Positions 1 to 9,555 of a stretch of DNA of 64,000 nt are shown here, one piece after another; within the stretch, counting starts at the first letter, position 1, and each line of letters begins with the position of its first letter. Under the pieces are notes generated by a model, which worked only from the letters and a program-made list of their open reading frames with translations, did no database searches and was not told the origin of the DNA. Location of the stretch: assembly GCA_030323885.1 (NCBI GenBank), contig CM059198.1:57500917-57564916 (forward strand), read 5' to 3'. The position numbers and the translations under genes were made by a program. The DNA comes from Branchipolynoe longqiensis. Taxonomy: Eukaryota > Annelida > Polychaeta > Phyllodocida > Polynoidae.

Positions 1-164
1 AGATATACCGCAGACCTTTACGCCGTAACATTTGCATAAACCGCAAGACTCCCACAGGCTCCCACAGCATTTGTGACCTAAGCATAAATAAACCTACAAC
101 AAAATAGATAGACAAAAAGGAATCACAGGAGACCCTCCAAAGTATCATGATTAAACTAGTGTCT

Positions 165-437
165 GTGTTGGAGGAATACGTCCTAGCAACATCTAAGGTA
201 ATATCAGGATGGATACCGACTTGTGACTGTGTGCAGTATGGTCTATTTATAGTGCTGCCTCAACTGAGCTAACCAGTCCTTTCATATCCTACTAAGGCTG
301 AGTCAGTGAGTGTCAGGCTAGGTAACAACAAATATCAACTTGGTATGTCATTAGTTTGACTCGACCCGGAATCAAACTCCCGACCTTCCAAACAGGAAGT
401 CTGCGATCTACCGATTCGGCCACCGCGTCCAGTGATA
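165..437 (-). mobile_element. SINE-A copy (head type 2)
   Basis: A tRNA-derived SINE read on the minus strand. The 3' tail motif (tagcaacatctaagg, reverse of the family 3' end) is at the left and the tRNA-like head, with a degenerate B box (ttgattccgggtcg on the minus strand) and a GGCCGAATCGGTAGA A box, is at the right near 395-425. The body between them matches about 35 other copies in this window. The centre is shortened relative to full copies of about 330 bases. No clear TSD is visible. Confidence 0.8.
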
Positions 438-555
438 ATCAACACTAAAGATTAGTACTTCTAGTTTTGTCAAGATCTACATCTATGTGCCATTTATGTG
501 TCATATGTGTTGACAGAAACTTTCCACACAGCAATACATCCATCACACTGCTACT

Positions 556-865
556 GGTTGGTTGTTGGAGTTTTAAGTCCTGACAACATAAAAGGTCATA
601 CCAGGATGGGCACCGACTCGTGACAGCGCGCACTCATGGCACATTTTATAGTGCAATCTCACTGGGAGAACAGTCCACCAGCGCCATGACCTGATATCTG
701 ACTCAGTCACATTATCCTGACACTGAGGCAGCAGGATATCAGGTCATGGTACTGCCACCCTGATCTCCCAATTGGGCAACACTAAACAAAAACAGTGCCA
801 AGAGTGCACACTCTCACTAGACGGTACCCTCGCCTCGCCTTGATCACCTTCCATGTCACCAGCAC
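556..865. mobile_element. Two SINE-A fragments in head-to-head inverted arrangement
   Basis: Bases 556-730 are the 3' two thirds of SINE-A on the minus strand, beginning with the ttggttggttgttggag tail. From 731 the same body runs on the plus strand (ggatatcaggtcatgg) and ends in a ccaaccaacc tail near 860. Neither half has its tRNA head. The arrangement could come from insertion of one truncated SINE into another or from a foldback duplication. Confidence 0.7.
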
Positions 866-914
866 GTACAATTCCATCAACCAACCAACCAGCTAGGAGA
901 GAGCAGGGACCAGG

Positions 915-985
915 CTAGCTCAGTACCAGGATAATATAACTGAGTGGGAAATCGGGTAGTCGTGCCAGTTCCCTGTTCTCGACGC
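915..985 (+). mobile_element. SINE-A body fragment
   Basis: The stretch around 918-980 (ctcagtaccaggataat, then actgagtgggaaatc) matches the central SINE-A body. Head and tail are absent. It directly follows the tail of the previous fragment, so it may be part of the same disturbed insertion. Confidence 0.6.
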
Positions 986-1310
986 AACTTCTCGCCCGTC
1001 CGTGAGATAGCGCGAGAGACCGGCGCGTACGAGACTGCACCTGCCACGCCTGCGTGATGGGTGTCATGCAGTGCCTTAGCTCAAGATAGTGTGACGTCAC
1101 AGATACGCGTGATATCGGTGGCGGGGTGGGAGGGAGGGTGTGATAGGGAGAGGCGCCTGCAGCCTTAGCGAGCCCTTATCTCGGGTGTTATCGCGAGGCG
1201 TGGACCGGTGCATTTGGTGTTGGATGGCAGATAAAGTTAGTGAGTACCTACCCTTCTCTTGTTTTTGTGTGTCTTATTATTAGTTTTTTCTTATTTGGTT
1301 TGAAGCTCAA
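986..1310. other. GC-rich stretch with one consensus CRE, no gene recognised
   Basis: This stretch is richer in CpG than its surroundings and has a perfect CRE palindrome TGACGTCA at 1092-1099. An ATG at about 1225 opens a very short frame (MADKVSEY). Composition and the CRE are compatible with a small promoter, host- or transposon-derived, but nothing downstream can be recognised as its gene. Confidence 0.3.
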
Positions 1311-2016
1311 GCCCCGGTCACATACACGTTAGTGAACGTAGATGAACGTAGTTAGAATAACGTGGGTGAAATGTGATATCACTACATTCAAATACATTAA
1401 GGTATGGCAGGTTTTGGTTGATGACCCACCTAATGGTATCGATATATACGTTATGTTATAGATCTCGGTACGTTACGGTATGGATCCCAGTACGTCCAAC
1501 TACATTCAACTACATTCAACTACGTTCAACTATGTTCAACTAGGTTACCCTCCACTACGTTCAACTAAGTTCAATTGTGTCCACTAACAGCTATGTGCCC
1601 AAGGCAGAACGGCCAACATTTTGTGTGGGTCAAAGTACACTAGGGTACGCTAGAGTACACTAGAGTATGCTAGGGTACACTGGAGTATGCTAGAGTACAT
1701 TAAAAAGTATGCTAGAGTATGCTAGAGTGTGCTTAGAGTATGCTAGAGTATGCTAGAGTACACTAGAGTATGTTATCATCACAGAGGGTATGTCTGCCTC
1801 AAACGTAGTTCTCTTTTGAACATTTGGAACTCACGGCCCACAGACGTTATTATCACGTTATCATCACGGAGAAGTATGGATGCCGGTACGTTGTACTATG
1901 TTCACGTTGCACTACGTTCAACTACTATCAACTACGTTCAACTATGTTCAACTACATTCAACTATGTTAGCCTCCACTACGTTCAACTACGTTCACTAAC
2001 GTGTATGTGCCCGGGC
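1311..2016. mobile_element. Foldback/MITE-like element FB-1 with 11-bp subterminal arrays
   Basis: The termini form an inverted repeat of about 41 bases with only about three mismatches; each end carries cacatacacgttagtgaacg (1319-1338 and the reverse complement near 1989-2008). Inside lie arrays of 11-bp units of the type ctacgttcaa (about 1490-1590 and 1890-2000) and agtacactag/agtatgctag (about 1630-1770). Terminal inverted repeats followed by subterminal tandem repeats are typical of foldback-type DNA elements. No transposase frame is present. TSD is not clear. Confidence 0.75.
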
Positions 2017-2065
2017 CTTCAGATATTGTGTTAAGCTAGGCCTTCAGATATTGTGTTAAGCTAGG
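2016..2065. repeat. 25-bp tandem duplication
   Basis: The unit beginning ccttcagatattgtgttaag occurs twice back to back (2016-2040, 2041-2065) without a mismatch. It abuts the right end of FB-1, so it may be linked to that insertion. Confidence 0.9.
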
Positions 2066-2145
2066 CTTCGCTCATTGGAGAAGAAGAAGTACAAGGCGGC
2101 TATTGCAGAAAAAACTAACGAAATTGAGAGGGAGTTGATGTCGAT

Positions 2146-2823
2146 GTGTGGTTCGGACAGGAGTGCATCTCGGGACAGCAGGAGCGGGCGCAGCGGGTCA
2201 TCTGGCAGGCGGGGGGTGGGGGGCGTGTCACGTGGACGGAGGAGGAGCCGCTCGGGCAGTCATCGTCGGGGCGTCTCGGGCACCGGCGGTCGGAGCGTTT
2301 TGTGTGGTGGGCAGCGAAGTGCCTCCAGGGAGCGCCCCTCGTCGAGGAAGCGTCAGGGGACGCTTTCTCCAACCCCATAGCAAAGCCTTAGATGTACCTC
2401 CAGCGTAACGAGTGTCAGTGCGCGGCCCAGAAACTCGCTGCGCGCGGAACTATGACAGAGAGCGAGTACCTGTGTGCGTTTATGGTCCTGCTCGATGATC
2501 AGCTGGTGTATGACCCCCGTGACTACCGTGATATGATCGACCACTACAGCTGCATCACCGAGGAATGCATGATCAAGTCCTGGCCCATGGTGCGAAAGTG
2601 GTTGCAACACATATTCGATCAAATTGAGAAGAACAAGATCACCTGGGTGGACAGGAACACCATGCTGCATGCGAGCCCCACCCCTGGTCCCGCGGAAATG
2701 CGGGCGCCCGAGTCGCGGGATGCGGAGGGTCGCCGCTGCAGCCCCCAGGAAGGTGCGGGTGATGACACACTAAAAGGCATCAGTGCTACAACATTGGTTT
2801 GGCCGAAGAAAGATAAACAATAA
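2146..2823 (+). pseudogene. Degenerate protein-coding remnant of unknown family
   Basis: One frame runs from about 2146 to 2823 with a single in-frame TAG just before 2392. The upper part is 143 residues from the ATG at 2392. Residues about 20-95 look like a folded, helix-rich domain: acidic and aromatic, with EYLCAFMVLLDDQLVYDP, then WPMVRKWLQHIFDQIEKN. The last 45 residues are low-complexity. A second frame from 2075 starts with a lysine-rich stretch (KKKYKAAIAEKTNEIER) and becomes Ser/Arg-rich, which suggests a frameshift. I do not recognise the family. A Gag- or ORF1-like protein of a retroelement is my best guess from composition and context, with low confidence; a decayed host exon is possible. 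GC content is well above the flanks. Confidence 0.45.
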
Positions 2824-3196
2824 CAGTAATCATCAATTAATTCTATTGCATCAATTAACCATTGCTCATTCGGGGTCATTGCGGGGCACGCGGGGCAGCG
2901 AGGCAGAACAACTCCTCCCTCTCCCACCGTCGCTAGGTGGTGGGAGGGGGCACACACACACTGCTGCCCGCCCCTAACAGCTCTCCATCCCACCTCCCTC
3001 GCCCCCCAGCTCACTCCTGGTTCATCTGGCCAATCACAGCCTACCTCATAACTGCTACCCACGCCTCTGCGCTGGTCACTCCGCTTCACCCATCCAGACT
3101 GACCACTGCTCAATTTTACCCACTCGCCCACACCATGATGACAGATAAACAATAACAATTATCATCAATTAATTCTATTCTATCAATTAACCAATG
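2811..3196. repeat. 53-bp direct repeat flanking 280 bases
   Basis: The sequence starting gataaacaataaca and running through atcatcaattaattctatt occurs at about 2811-2865 and again at about 3143-3196 with few mismatches. The first copy overlaps the end of the ORF remnant. It could be a tandem duplication of about 332 bases or repeats at an insertion. Confidence 0.8.
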
Positions 3197-3500
3197 GTCT
3201 GGACCATTTTTGTAATTAACCATTTATTAATTAATTAACCTTCTACTGTTACTATATAATATATTACTTTACTCAACTACTGCTACCCACTGGTTGACAT
3301 CTCACCTCGCCTCGCCTTGATCATCTGTCCCACCTCATTCATGCCATTCTCATCCCCCACTCTGATCACCACTGTCCCTGATTCCTTGCAGCTCGCGGAC
3401 GGCCGCAAATCAGCAAAACCATTCATGTAATGTCCCGGGGGCCCGCCCGGAATAAAGACATGTGATCCCACTCATGCCTCCTCGTCCTATGTGCCTAGTC
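2866..3500 (+). repeat. RPT-J copy 1, retroelement-like 3' end
   Basis: This stretch resembles 46940-47500 in order of motifs: a gctcattcg start, a C-rich part with actcctggtt, gactgaccactgc, then ctctactgtta/cttctactgttac, and near the end a GC-rich hairpin (cccgggggcccgcccgg, about 3434-3450) just before AATAAA and a cccactcatgcctcc tail. A stem followed by a polyadenylation signal suggests a transcript 3' end, such as an LTR or other retroelement. Two copies show it is dispersed. No coding capacity is seen. Confidence 0.5.
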
Positions 3501-4264
3501 GCAATGGTTAGTGTCAATCATTGACCGCCAAATTAATGAGCGTATAGAACTCAGTGTTGTCTTTTCAAAATCTAGCGAGGAAGTGAGAACGTGTTAGTTA
3601 GTCTTTTCAATATGTGAATGTCTTAAGCTAGATGGCGCCTAGACCGGCGGCCATAGTTCAGTTCAGTTCTAACTGGGTAGTTGGCTCCTTGTGCATCCTT
3701 AGCAACCAAATGGCCATCTGCTCCGCGTGTCAAATTACCCATGTTGTCTCAACATGAACAATGTAAAAAAATTTAGTTTTGTAATAACCGATATAAGTAT
3801 AGCAAAATAGGATTTAAAGTATGTTATGATTGTATAAGCTGACAATCTGGATTTTTGTTTTAAAGGATTAAAATAACATGTAGGACTTCCACTGGTAGCT
3901 GTTATCTGACAGGTACCAGCACAGATGTGATGTCATCTTTCCTTGCAAACCCCAGCCAAGAGGTGGATTAATGTGGTCGGGTCTGTTTCTTGACTCCACT
4001 CACGGTGTTCGATTTGAAATTCTGATGATTCGGGTCACCCGAGTCGCCCTGGGCCTGTATAGTGCCCTAACCGCGGCTATGCGGGCACCACATGGCTATC
4101 AGTGGAAAATCAGCATGCATGAGCCGATGCCAGCGCTACCCGCCGACCATAGCCTAGGCTAAGCTACCCTGCTTTCAAGTCAGGTTTAACTGGTAGCCAC
4201 GCTGGTTTGTGTGTGTGTGTGAGTGTCAATCTATTCAATGCTATCATATTTGACAGAATTACAT
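3501..4264. other. No gene or repeat recognised
   Basis: The stretch is AT-rich in its middle. The only motifs noticed are agatggcgcc and cggcggccat around 3632-3655, which look YY1-like. Short frames, for example 3971-4162, show no recognisable domain. Confidence 0.3.
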
Positions 4265-4612
4265 AGGCAATAAGTGAAATTTCATTAAATTAAGCCTAAA
4301 AGCGAACCAATATTAACACCGCAGCTAAATCGGCGATGATATTAATATTGTCGAATGACAAAAAATCGCCGCCGCCGTTGCCGTCGCCGTCAAATATAAA
4401 CAAAACAAATCGCCATCACCGCCACCGCCAAACGGCTGCGATATTGGCAAATAGCGGTTCAAAAACAATTAAATTTGTTCAAATTAAACCAGAAATCGAA
4501 CTGATATTAATGCCGCTGCCAAATTTTGGTAAAATTATACCAATAATCGAAGCCATATTAACACCGCCGCTGCCGAATCAGCCGCAATATTGGCAAATAG
4601 CGGTACTCGCCG
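4265..4612. repeat. Imperfect tandem repeat of about 120-150 bp
   Basis: Motifs recur in the same order: attaacaccgc (about 4311 and 4556), gatattaat (about 4337 and 4503) and tattggcaaatagcggt (about 4441 and 4587). The unit is degenerate and about 120-150 bases. A 121-codon open frame across it (4336-4701) follows the repeat and is probably not a gene. Confidence 0.5.
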
Positions 4613-5276
4613 GGTATGGGCCAGAGGGATTTCCCAAATCTGTAAATAACTACTTTGCTATCCGGCCCAGTTTGGGCATTGGTGCATACGGCTTGACCTA
4701 ATTCACGAAGGCCCTCCTAGCCGCAGATAGCTACCCCAGAGCTTGCATCTAGCACCGGCTCCAGGTCGTGTTAATCGATTACCGCCACGGTGAGGGTTGT
4801 CATTTCCCCTGGGAGGCTGTAGTAGGGTTGGGGGTGTTGTTGTTACAAGCAATTTCAAAGGCAGAGTTGCAACAATATGAGTTGAATTTAATGCTGGTTT
4901 TATTTTATTTATATTTGGGGAGGGTATGATATCAAGGCAGATCTCGATTTGTGACAGCACACGCTTGTGGCGATGTAAGTACAAGATTCACCCCATACTT
5001 ACAGGAAGTGAACAACAACGTAGTCTAAATAAGGAGAAGGGTTCACTGCGAGGAAAGGAGGACAAAAGGGTGACCACTGTCCCATATCGAGCATACCCTT
5101 GTAGGATGAGTTTCCGATTCTGTTAGTACTGATATTGTGTGATTTATACACAGATTGATATGGAACAATTTCAAATATACTTTAAACACTTTAATCTGTG
5201 CAAAAGATACATAAAGGTGTGATAATGGCTGAATAAGAAATTAGTCAAATAATAATGTCTGACAGTCTGTGGAGGT
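4613..5276. other. Mostly unrecognised; weak SINE-A fragment at 4922-4975
   Basis: Only 4922-4975 (tcgatttgtgacagcacac) resembles the SINE-A 3' part on the minus strand. The remaining sequence shows no coding or repeat signal. Confidence 0.35.
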
Positions 5277-6018
5277 CTAGCCTCGTCAGAAAGCGTGTAT
5301 ATAGATGAGAGGGACAACTCCCACAAAAATAGGTAACACAGGCTACAGTGGCGCTCCTGGCGATTATTGTTGAAGAAGGCTTGAGTTTGCCGGTACGCGC
5401 AGTGCAAAACATTAGTTTTCTTAAAAAATTAATAGAAATATTTAACTTTTTCTGTATGAAGATTGTTCACCGCCACTGACAATGCATTGAGTTTGCCGTA
5501 CGTGCACCGCAAAACGTTTATTTTATTCAAAATTAATAGAAATCCAGAACCCTAACCTTATAAATTCAATATAATGTTTTTGGTAAGCATGTTTTCTATA
5601 TTTGTACCAACCGATTTGTTGCTAGGTGGTCTGGTTTTAGAGATATGTCACTTTTTCTGTATGAAGATTGCACACGACCATTGACAATGCATTGAATTTG
5701 CCTCAATGCATTGTCAATGGTCGTGTGCAATCTTCATACAGAAAAAGTGGAATATCTCTAAAACCACACCACCTAGAAACAAATCACTTGGTACACATAT
5801 AGAAAACATGTTTACAAAAAAGATTATATTAAATTTATAAGGTTAGGGTTCAGTATTTCTATTAATTTTGAATAAAACTGATTGATGTTTTGCCAGTACA
5901 CGTACAGCTGTGTCATGAACTGTTCAACAACCACCACTTGGAGCACCACAGTCGGCAGCTATTACACGGTCTAGTATGAGAGTTGTCCCTCTCATCTATA
6001 TACACGCTCTCTGGCCTC
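5277..6018. repeat. Large palindromic foldback structure FB-2
   Basis: The centre is a perfect inverted repeat with arms of 47 bases (5649-5695 and 5703-5749) around the 7-base loop atttgcc. Pairing continues imperfectly outward: the left arm reaches back to about 5499 (gtacgtgcaccgcaaaacg) and the right arm to about 5911 (gttttgccagtacacgtac). A further matching pair lies outside: gtgtatatagatgagaggga (about 5295-5314) and its complement (about 5985-6004). The left side also has a partial direct copy at 5381-5497. The two perfect central arms indicate a recent origin or homogenisation. No ORF. It could be a foldback transposon or an inverted duplication. Confidence 0.85.
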
Positions 6019-6289
6019 GTCCCCTGGCATTCATTTGCTCAGGCAGAGGGACAGGACTTTTCAGCTATTATCGCTCAGTGGGTCTCCGGGTCTTCTTGAC
6101 TCCTCAAGAATTACACAACACATGATTATGATAAGTGAAATAAATATCATTTATAGTTATAAAACAGTTAATGTTTATTGTCAAGTATTTCTGTTCTATA
6201 ATCTATCAATAACGCAGATAACTAATTTACCTCACTGAGTTCTTGCAAACTCGAGAAGAGGAAAGTCTATTTCCGGCAAGTTCAAACGG

Positions 6290-6535
6290 GCTCAAACGGG
6301 TTCAAATGTGGCTGGTTGTCCCGCTCTTTACAGTGCTGAATACGCTTATGTAAATACAGGCAAAAATGGCTGTAGTATGAAACAGGAAGTAGAACCCCTA
6401 GTTCCAGAATCAAATGGTCACTTATTTGGTGAAATGAGAGAGAATGTAAACAGACAAGATGGCGGCGATAGGACGCCATCGATTTCACTCAAAATAAGAG
6501 CCATGTCCCTCATGTCTCCCGTTTTCATTATTTAG
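6290..6535 (+). mobile_element. MITE-4 copy 1 (partial), with conserved short ORF
   Basis: Bases about 6330-6510 match the reverse complement of about 58470-58675. Shared landmarks are aaacaggaagta, tcaaatggt, ggtgaaatg and the segment cagacaagatggcggc at 6450-6465. The frame 6308-6535 (75 codons) is aligned in frame with 58456-58689: both read SM-QEV, then SNG-L, GEM-EN, RQDGG and TPSISL. Terminal repeats seen in the other copy are missing here. The aagatggcggc core is a good match to a YY1 site, so conservation may reflect regulation, not coding. Confidence 0.6.
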
Positions 6536-7133
6536 AATTTTAATTTAATATTAAACCACATTTTCTTTGTCTATTTCAGCTACGATAATGTCCAGTCCCG
6601 GATGTTGAGTTCTTATTTTCTTTCTCTTTGTTGGGGGATCGGTGTGGGGAACGGTTATTTTAGTCTCACATCCGTGTTTGCATGACAACGAGGCAGATCT
6701 TGTCCCTGTGCCCGGGAGACAATGGCATTGAATCCCATTACACCCAGTAAGTGCCCACTTAAACTTGCTTGCCTACTCTGATTACTTTTAAATTATTGTA
6801 ATTTGTTTAAAATTGCATAGTCCGTTGGTTTTCTGATTCTTGTCTGAGAAAAATATATTAGATCGAGTGTTATATTCTCCCCTATTTTACTTTGAAGGAA
6901 CTGCAATTTTACATCGCACCCTCTTAAGATATTTAAAGTGCAAACAGGTTCTATTAAATTTATTTGGTTTACCTTCTATGTGTGCTTACTAAGTGCATAT
7001 GTATTTACTTTTTTTCTTTGTTGATTTATACTGCCTATCACAGAAAAGTCTGAATATACTTGTTTTCACCATGAGACAGTTTGTCAATAGAACACATGAA
7101 CCTACACTTTTACTGACCCAAGGGATTGTTAAT

Positions 7134-7475
7134 GTTGCATAGTCCGATGGTTTTCAATTTCTCTATTTTTTCTGAGATAAATATATTAGATCGATCACTA
7201 GTATCTACTTTACATTAGTTCAAAGTTACTTTTATTTTAAATTGTAAACCTTTGAGATATTTTGAGTGCAAACATGGACAATTAGTTTTGGCAAGCTTGC
7301 CAAAACTCTGACACCATAGCCTTCTGGAATAACAGGTTCTGTTAAATTGACTCAGTATTGCCTTCTACGCAACAATAAATGCTTAATAAGTGGATCAGTA
7401 TCTAGGTTAGATATGTAAAATCAAATTCAGATAATTGGTTTGGTTTGGAAAATTTTATATTTCATCGGACTATAC
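7134..7475 (+). mobile_element. MITE-1 (inner copy) inside SINE-B
   Basis: It starts after TTAA (7130-7133), a tetranucleotide that the uninterrupted SINE-B also has at this point (attgttaacc at 20635-20644). The left end reads tgttgcatagtccgatgg and the right end catcggactatac; the last bases and the right TTAA are lost. In the middle is a perfect 24-base palindrome agttttggcaag/cttgccaaaact at about 7282-7305. Length is about 340 bases, like the other copies. No ORF. Confidence 0.8.
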
Positions 7476-7638
7476 ACCACATAGACATGGTATGAGAGCA
7501 ACTGGCCTTTGATCACACTGTAAGTTATACACAGTGGTGGGAATCCAAATTGGCAGAGGTGGGGGAGGGGTAATCGGACCACCAACCTTCGGATTAGGAG
7601 TCTGACCTAGAAATAATTCAGACACTCTAACCACTCCA

Positions 7639-8166
7639 ATAACAATAACAATAGCCCAAACAACATTCTCCAAAATGTATAGAGTGTTAACATCAAGTAA
7701 GATATTAATACAAACAAGGAAGCATATTCTTCAGTGTTATGTGTGGTCTACTCTAATGTACGGGGCTGAGACATGGACAATCTCTAAGAAAATGTACAAA
7801 CGTTTAGCAGCATTTGAGATGTGGACTCATCGAAGGATGATGAAAATATGATGGACAAAGAAGATCACCAACAAAGAAGTTCTCAGAAAAATTTAAAATA
7901 AGAAAAGTTTGTGTGCCACCATACAGACAAAGAAACTTATTTATTTTGGCCAAATCATTCATCAGAGTTCAATATCCTGTACATTGTTCGAAGGGAAGGT
8001 GAATGGCAGCAGAGGGAGAGGGAGACCAAGAACATCATGGTTTACAAATATTTCACAGTGGACAGGCTTGAATTATTCACAGTCTATCAGAACAGCACAC
8101 CATCGGGACAAGTGGAGAACCATTGCATCCAACCCTCGACTAGAGGACGGAACTATTGATTGATTG
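7639..8166 (+). pseudogene. 5'-truncated LINE reverse transcriptase C-terminus
   Basis: Conceptual translation in one frame gives the C-terminal region of a non-LTR reverse transcriptase: KMYRVLTSSK, then CYVWSTLMYGAETWT, then AFEMWTHRRMMKI, and downstream RGRGRPRTSWFTN, QWTGLNY and WRTIASNPRLEDGT. Two in-frame stops interrupt it (TGA near 7849, TAA near 7893), so it is dead. It lies within SINE-B and is flanked by the 10-base TSD aaccactcca (7629-7638 and 8167-8176). The 3' end is a short attgattg tail in which the stop codon lies. The family is a common marine-invertebrate LINE type; the clade is not resolved here. Confidence 0.85.
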
Positions 8167-8270
8167 AACCACTCCACCACAGAGAACACCACCTTTGATA
8201 CATTAGATCTGTATAATACAATCCAGGTAAGTGTTTTGGTTTGATGCTTCATCGGACTATGCGATTTTAA

Positions 8271-8390
8271 GATAAATATATCAGGTTGCTAATTATAATC
8301 TCACTTACTTTCCTTTGAAGCAACTTTTATTTCAAAAGGCTACATTTTGTTTAGACATTTGAAGTATTATTCACAACTGACTCTGGGGTG
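8271..8390 (+). mobile_element. Partial MITE-1 sequence abutting the outer copy
   Basis: The bases after the right TTAA (gataaatatatcagg, then tttgaagcaacttttattt and gacatttgaagt) match the left third of MITE-1. The terminus itself is missing. It may be an older neighbouring copy. Confidence 0.5.
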
Positions 8391-8479
8391 CACATAGCAA
8401 CTGTGATGTCATAGGTTTCTGAAGTAAGTTCTATTTACTTGTCTTATAATTCGATTCTACACAGCAGGAAATGGGTAAC

Positions 8480-8549
8480 ACATCGGTACCTGTCCTGACA
8501 TGACCTTAGCTGTTGCCTGAATGTAAAATTCCAATAGACAACCAACATA
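8480..8549 (+). mobile_element. SINE-A 3' tail fragment
   Basis: Matches the last 70 bases of SINE-A (tcggtacctgtcctgacatg, then cttagctgttgcc and a caaccaac tail). The rest of the element is absent. Confidence 0.65.
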
Positions 8550-8554
8550 TAGTC

Positions 8555-8690
8555 TTAGAAGGTGGCATGGGATGCTGGCATGGGACGGCATTGTGGGAAG
8601 GTGGCATGGGACGCTCTCAGTGGCAGCTGGCATGGGACTGTGGCATGGGATGGTGGCATGGGATGGTGGCATGGGATGACTGACAATTAT
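8555..8690. repeat. Short GGTGGCATGGGA-type minisatellite
   Basis: Repeats of ggtggcatgggatg and ggcatgggacg occur about eight times in 135 bases. The sequence resembles the larger GGTGGCATG array at 24357-24880. Confidence 0.75.
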
Positions 8691-8874
8691 CCATTAGATG
8701 GACGATAAATAAAATTGCAATCTGACTCGTTTTGCAAACTGTTCAGTCTCTGTCACCCTTTCTTACTCGCACTCAGGCACTCACTGACAGTAACATGGTG
8801 GCTACTCCGCGTTTGTCATGAGCGAGTCAGATTTGTGAACATTGGGGTATAATTAATCCCTGGTTAAACCACTT

Positions 8875-8976
8875 CCTCGGTTTGTCATTGTTGATATCAC
8901 GTGACCAGAATGTGCAGTCTGCAGGCCTCGGTTTGTCATCGTTGATATCACGTGACCAGAATGTGCAGTCTGCAGG
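8875..8976. repeat. 51-bp tandem duplication carrying an E-box
   Basis: Two units (8875-8925, 8926-8976) starting cctcggtttgtcat are identical except for one base. Each includes tatcacgtgacc, a palindromic CACGTG E-box of the type bound by USF/MITF-class bHLH factors. Confidence 0.9.
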
Positions 8977-8985
8977 CATTGTCAA

Positions 8986-9555
8986 TGGGCGGAATGGCTG
9001 AATGGATACTGAGTGTTCGCTTCTGGTCCTGAAGGCCATTGGGTTCGGAACCTGGCCGAGTCACGTCAATGGCTTACCACATTGACACTTGTCCACTTTT
9101 GCATTGTACTTGGCGCTGCTAGATTAGGATAGCTGCAGTGGAATGGGGGAAGACCAATTGTCCGTCATTGGCAGACTGGTGTGCTCAGTGTGATATATGC
9201 ATAATAGACGTCCAGACACATGGGTCATATATGTTAATGAGATGCATAATGTTCTAGACAGTGAGTGAGACAAAGGAGTATGTAAATGAGATGTCGTCAT
9301 GGAAAGTTTAGCCGGCGGTTCAGTGAGCCCTGGACGGGAATAAACCATTCAGTATCCAGAAGTCAAAGGGTTCAGACGTTATACTTTCACACTCAGTACC
9401 AGGATAACGTGACTGAGTGGGATATTGGAGCATGGTAATGGTGGCACTGTATCCCAGTGTGAGGGGGCAGCACTATAAAGCTATCAGTAGTACTCGCTGT
9501 CACAATTTACATACCCGTCCTGGTACAATTTATGTTGCTAGGACGTAAACTCTCA
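8986..9555 (+). mobile_element. SINE-A copy split by a 190-base insertion
   Basis: Head-like sequence (ggaatggctgaatgg, then gggttcggaacctgg B box) spans about 8988-9055 and the body continues to about 9195 (ggtgtgctcagtgt). It resumes at about 9389 (ctcagtaccaggataacg) and ends with gttgctaggacgtaaac near 9550. The 190 bases between are flanked by ctcagt on both sides and match nothing else I noticed. The tail runs into the microsatellite. Confidence 0.65.

Larger units (their letters stand above)
7015..8216 (-). mobile_element. SINE-B copy, interrupted twice
   Basis: The 3' part (gatttatactgcctatcac, 7024 on) is at the left and the tRNA-like head (reverse of gtggagtggttagag) is at the right, near 8169-8200. 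The SINE is cut at about 7133 by a MITE-1 copy and at 7638 by a LINE tail. The B-box equivalent near 7580-7590 is degenerate. The head ends in agagaacacc as in the other copies. Confidence 0.8.
6807..8270 (+). mobile_element. MITE-1 (outer copy), TTAA-flanked, split by later insertions
   Basis: The left end is TTAA (6807-6810) followed by aattgcatagtccg; the right end is catcggactatgcgatt followed by TTAA (8267-8270). The internal sequence stops at about 7014 and resumes at about 8217, where it continues the MITE-1 pattern seen in the other copies (gtgttttggtttgatgc). The intervening 1.2 kb is a SINE-B that itself carries two insertions. TTAA target duplication and short terminal repeats suggest a piggyBac-type non-autonomous element; the class is inferred from the TTAA alone. 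Confidence 0.7.

Noticed and set aside
829..3323. 19-bp direct repeat cctcgcctcgccttgatca at about 829 and 3304, considered as split direct repeats of a DIRS-type element
   Set aside because: The left copy falls within a SINE-A 3' end that aligns on both sides, and no recombinase or RT is present.
5570..5860. ccctaacc/ggttaggg words as telomere-like sequence
   Set aside because: Single isolated occurrences on the two arms of the palindrome, not arrays.
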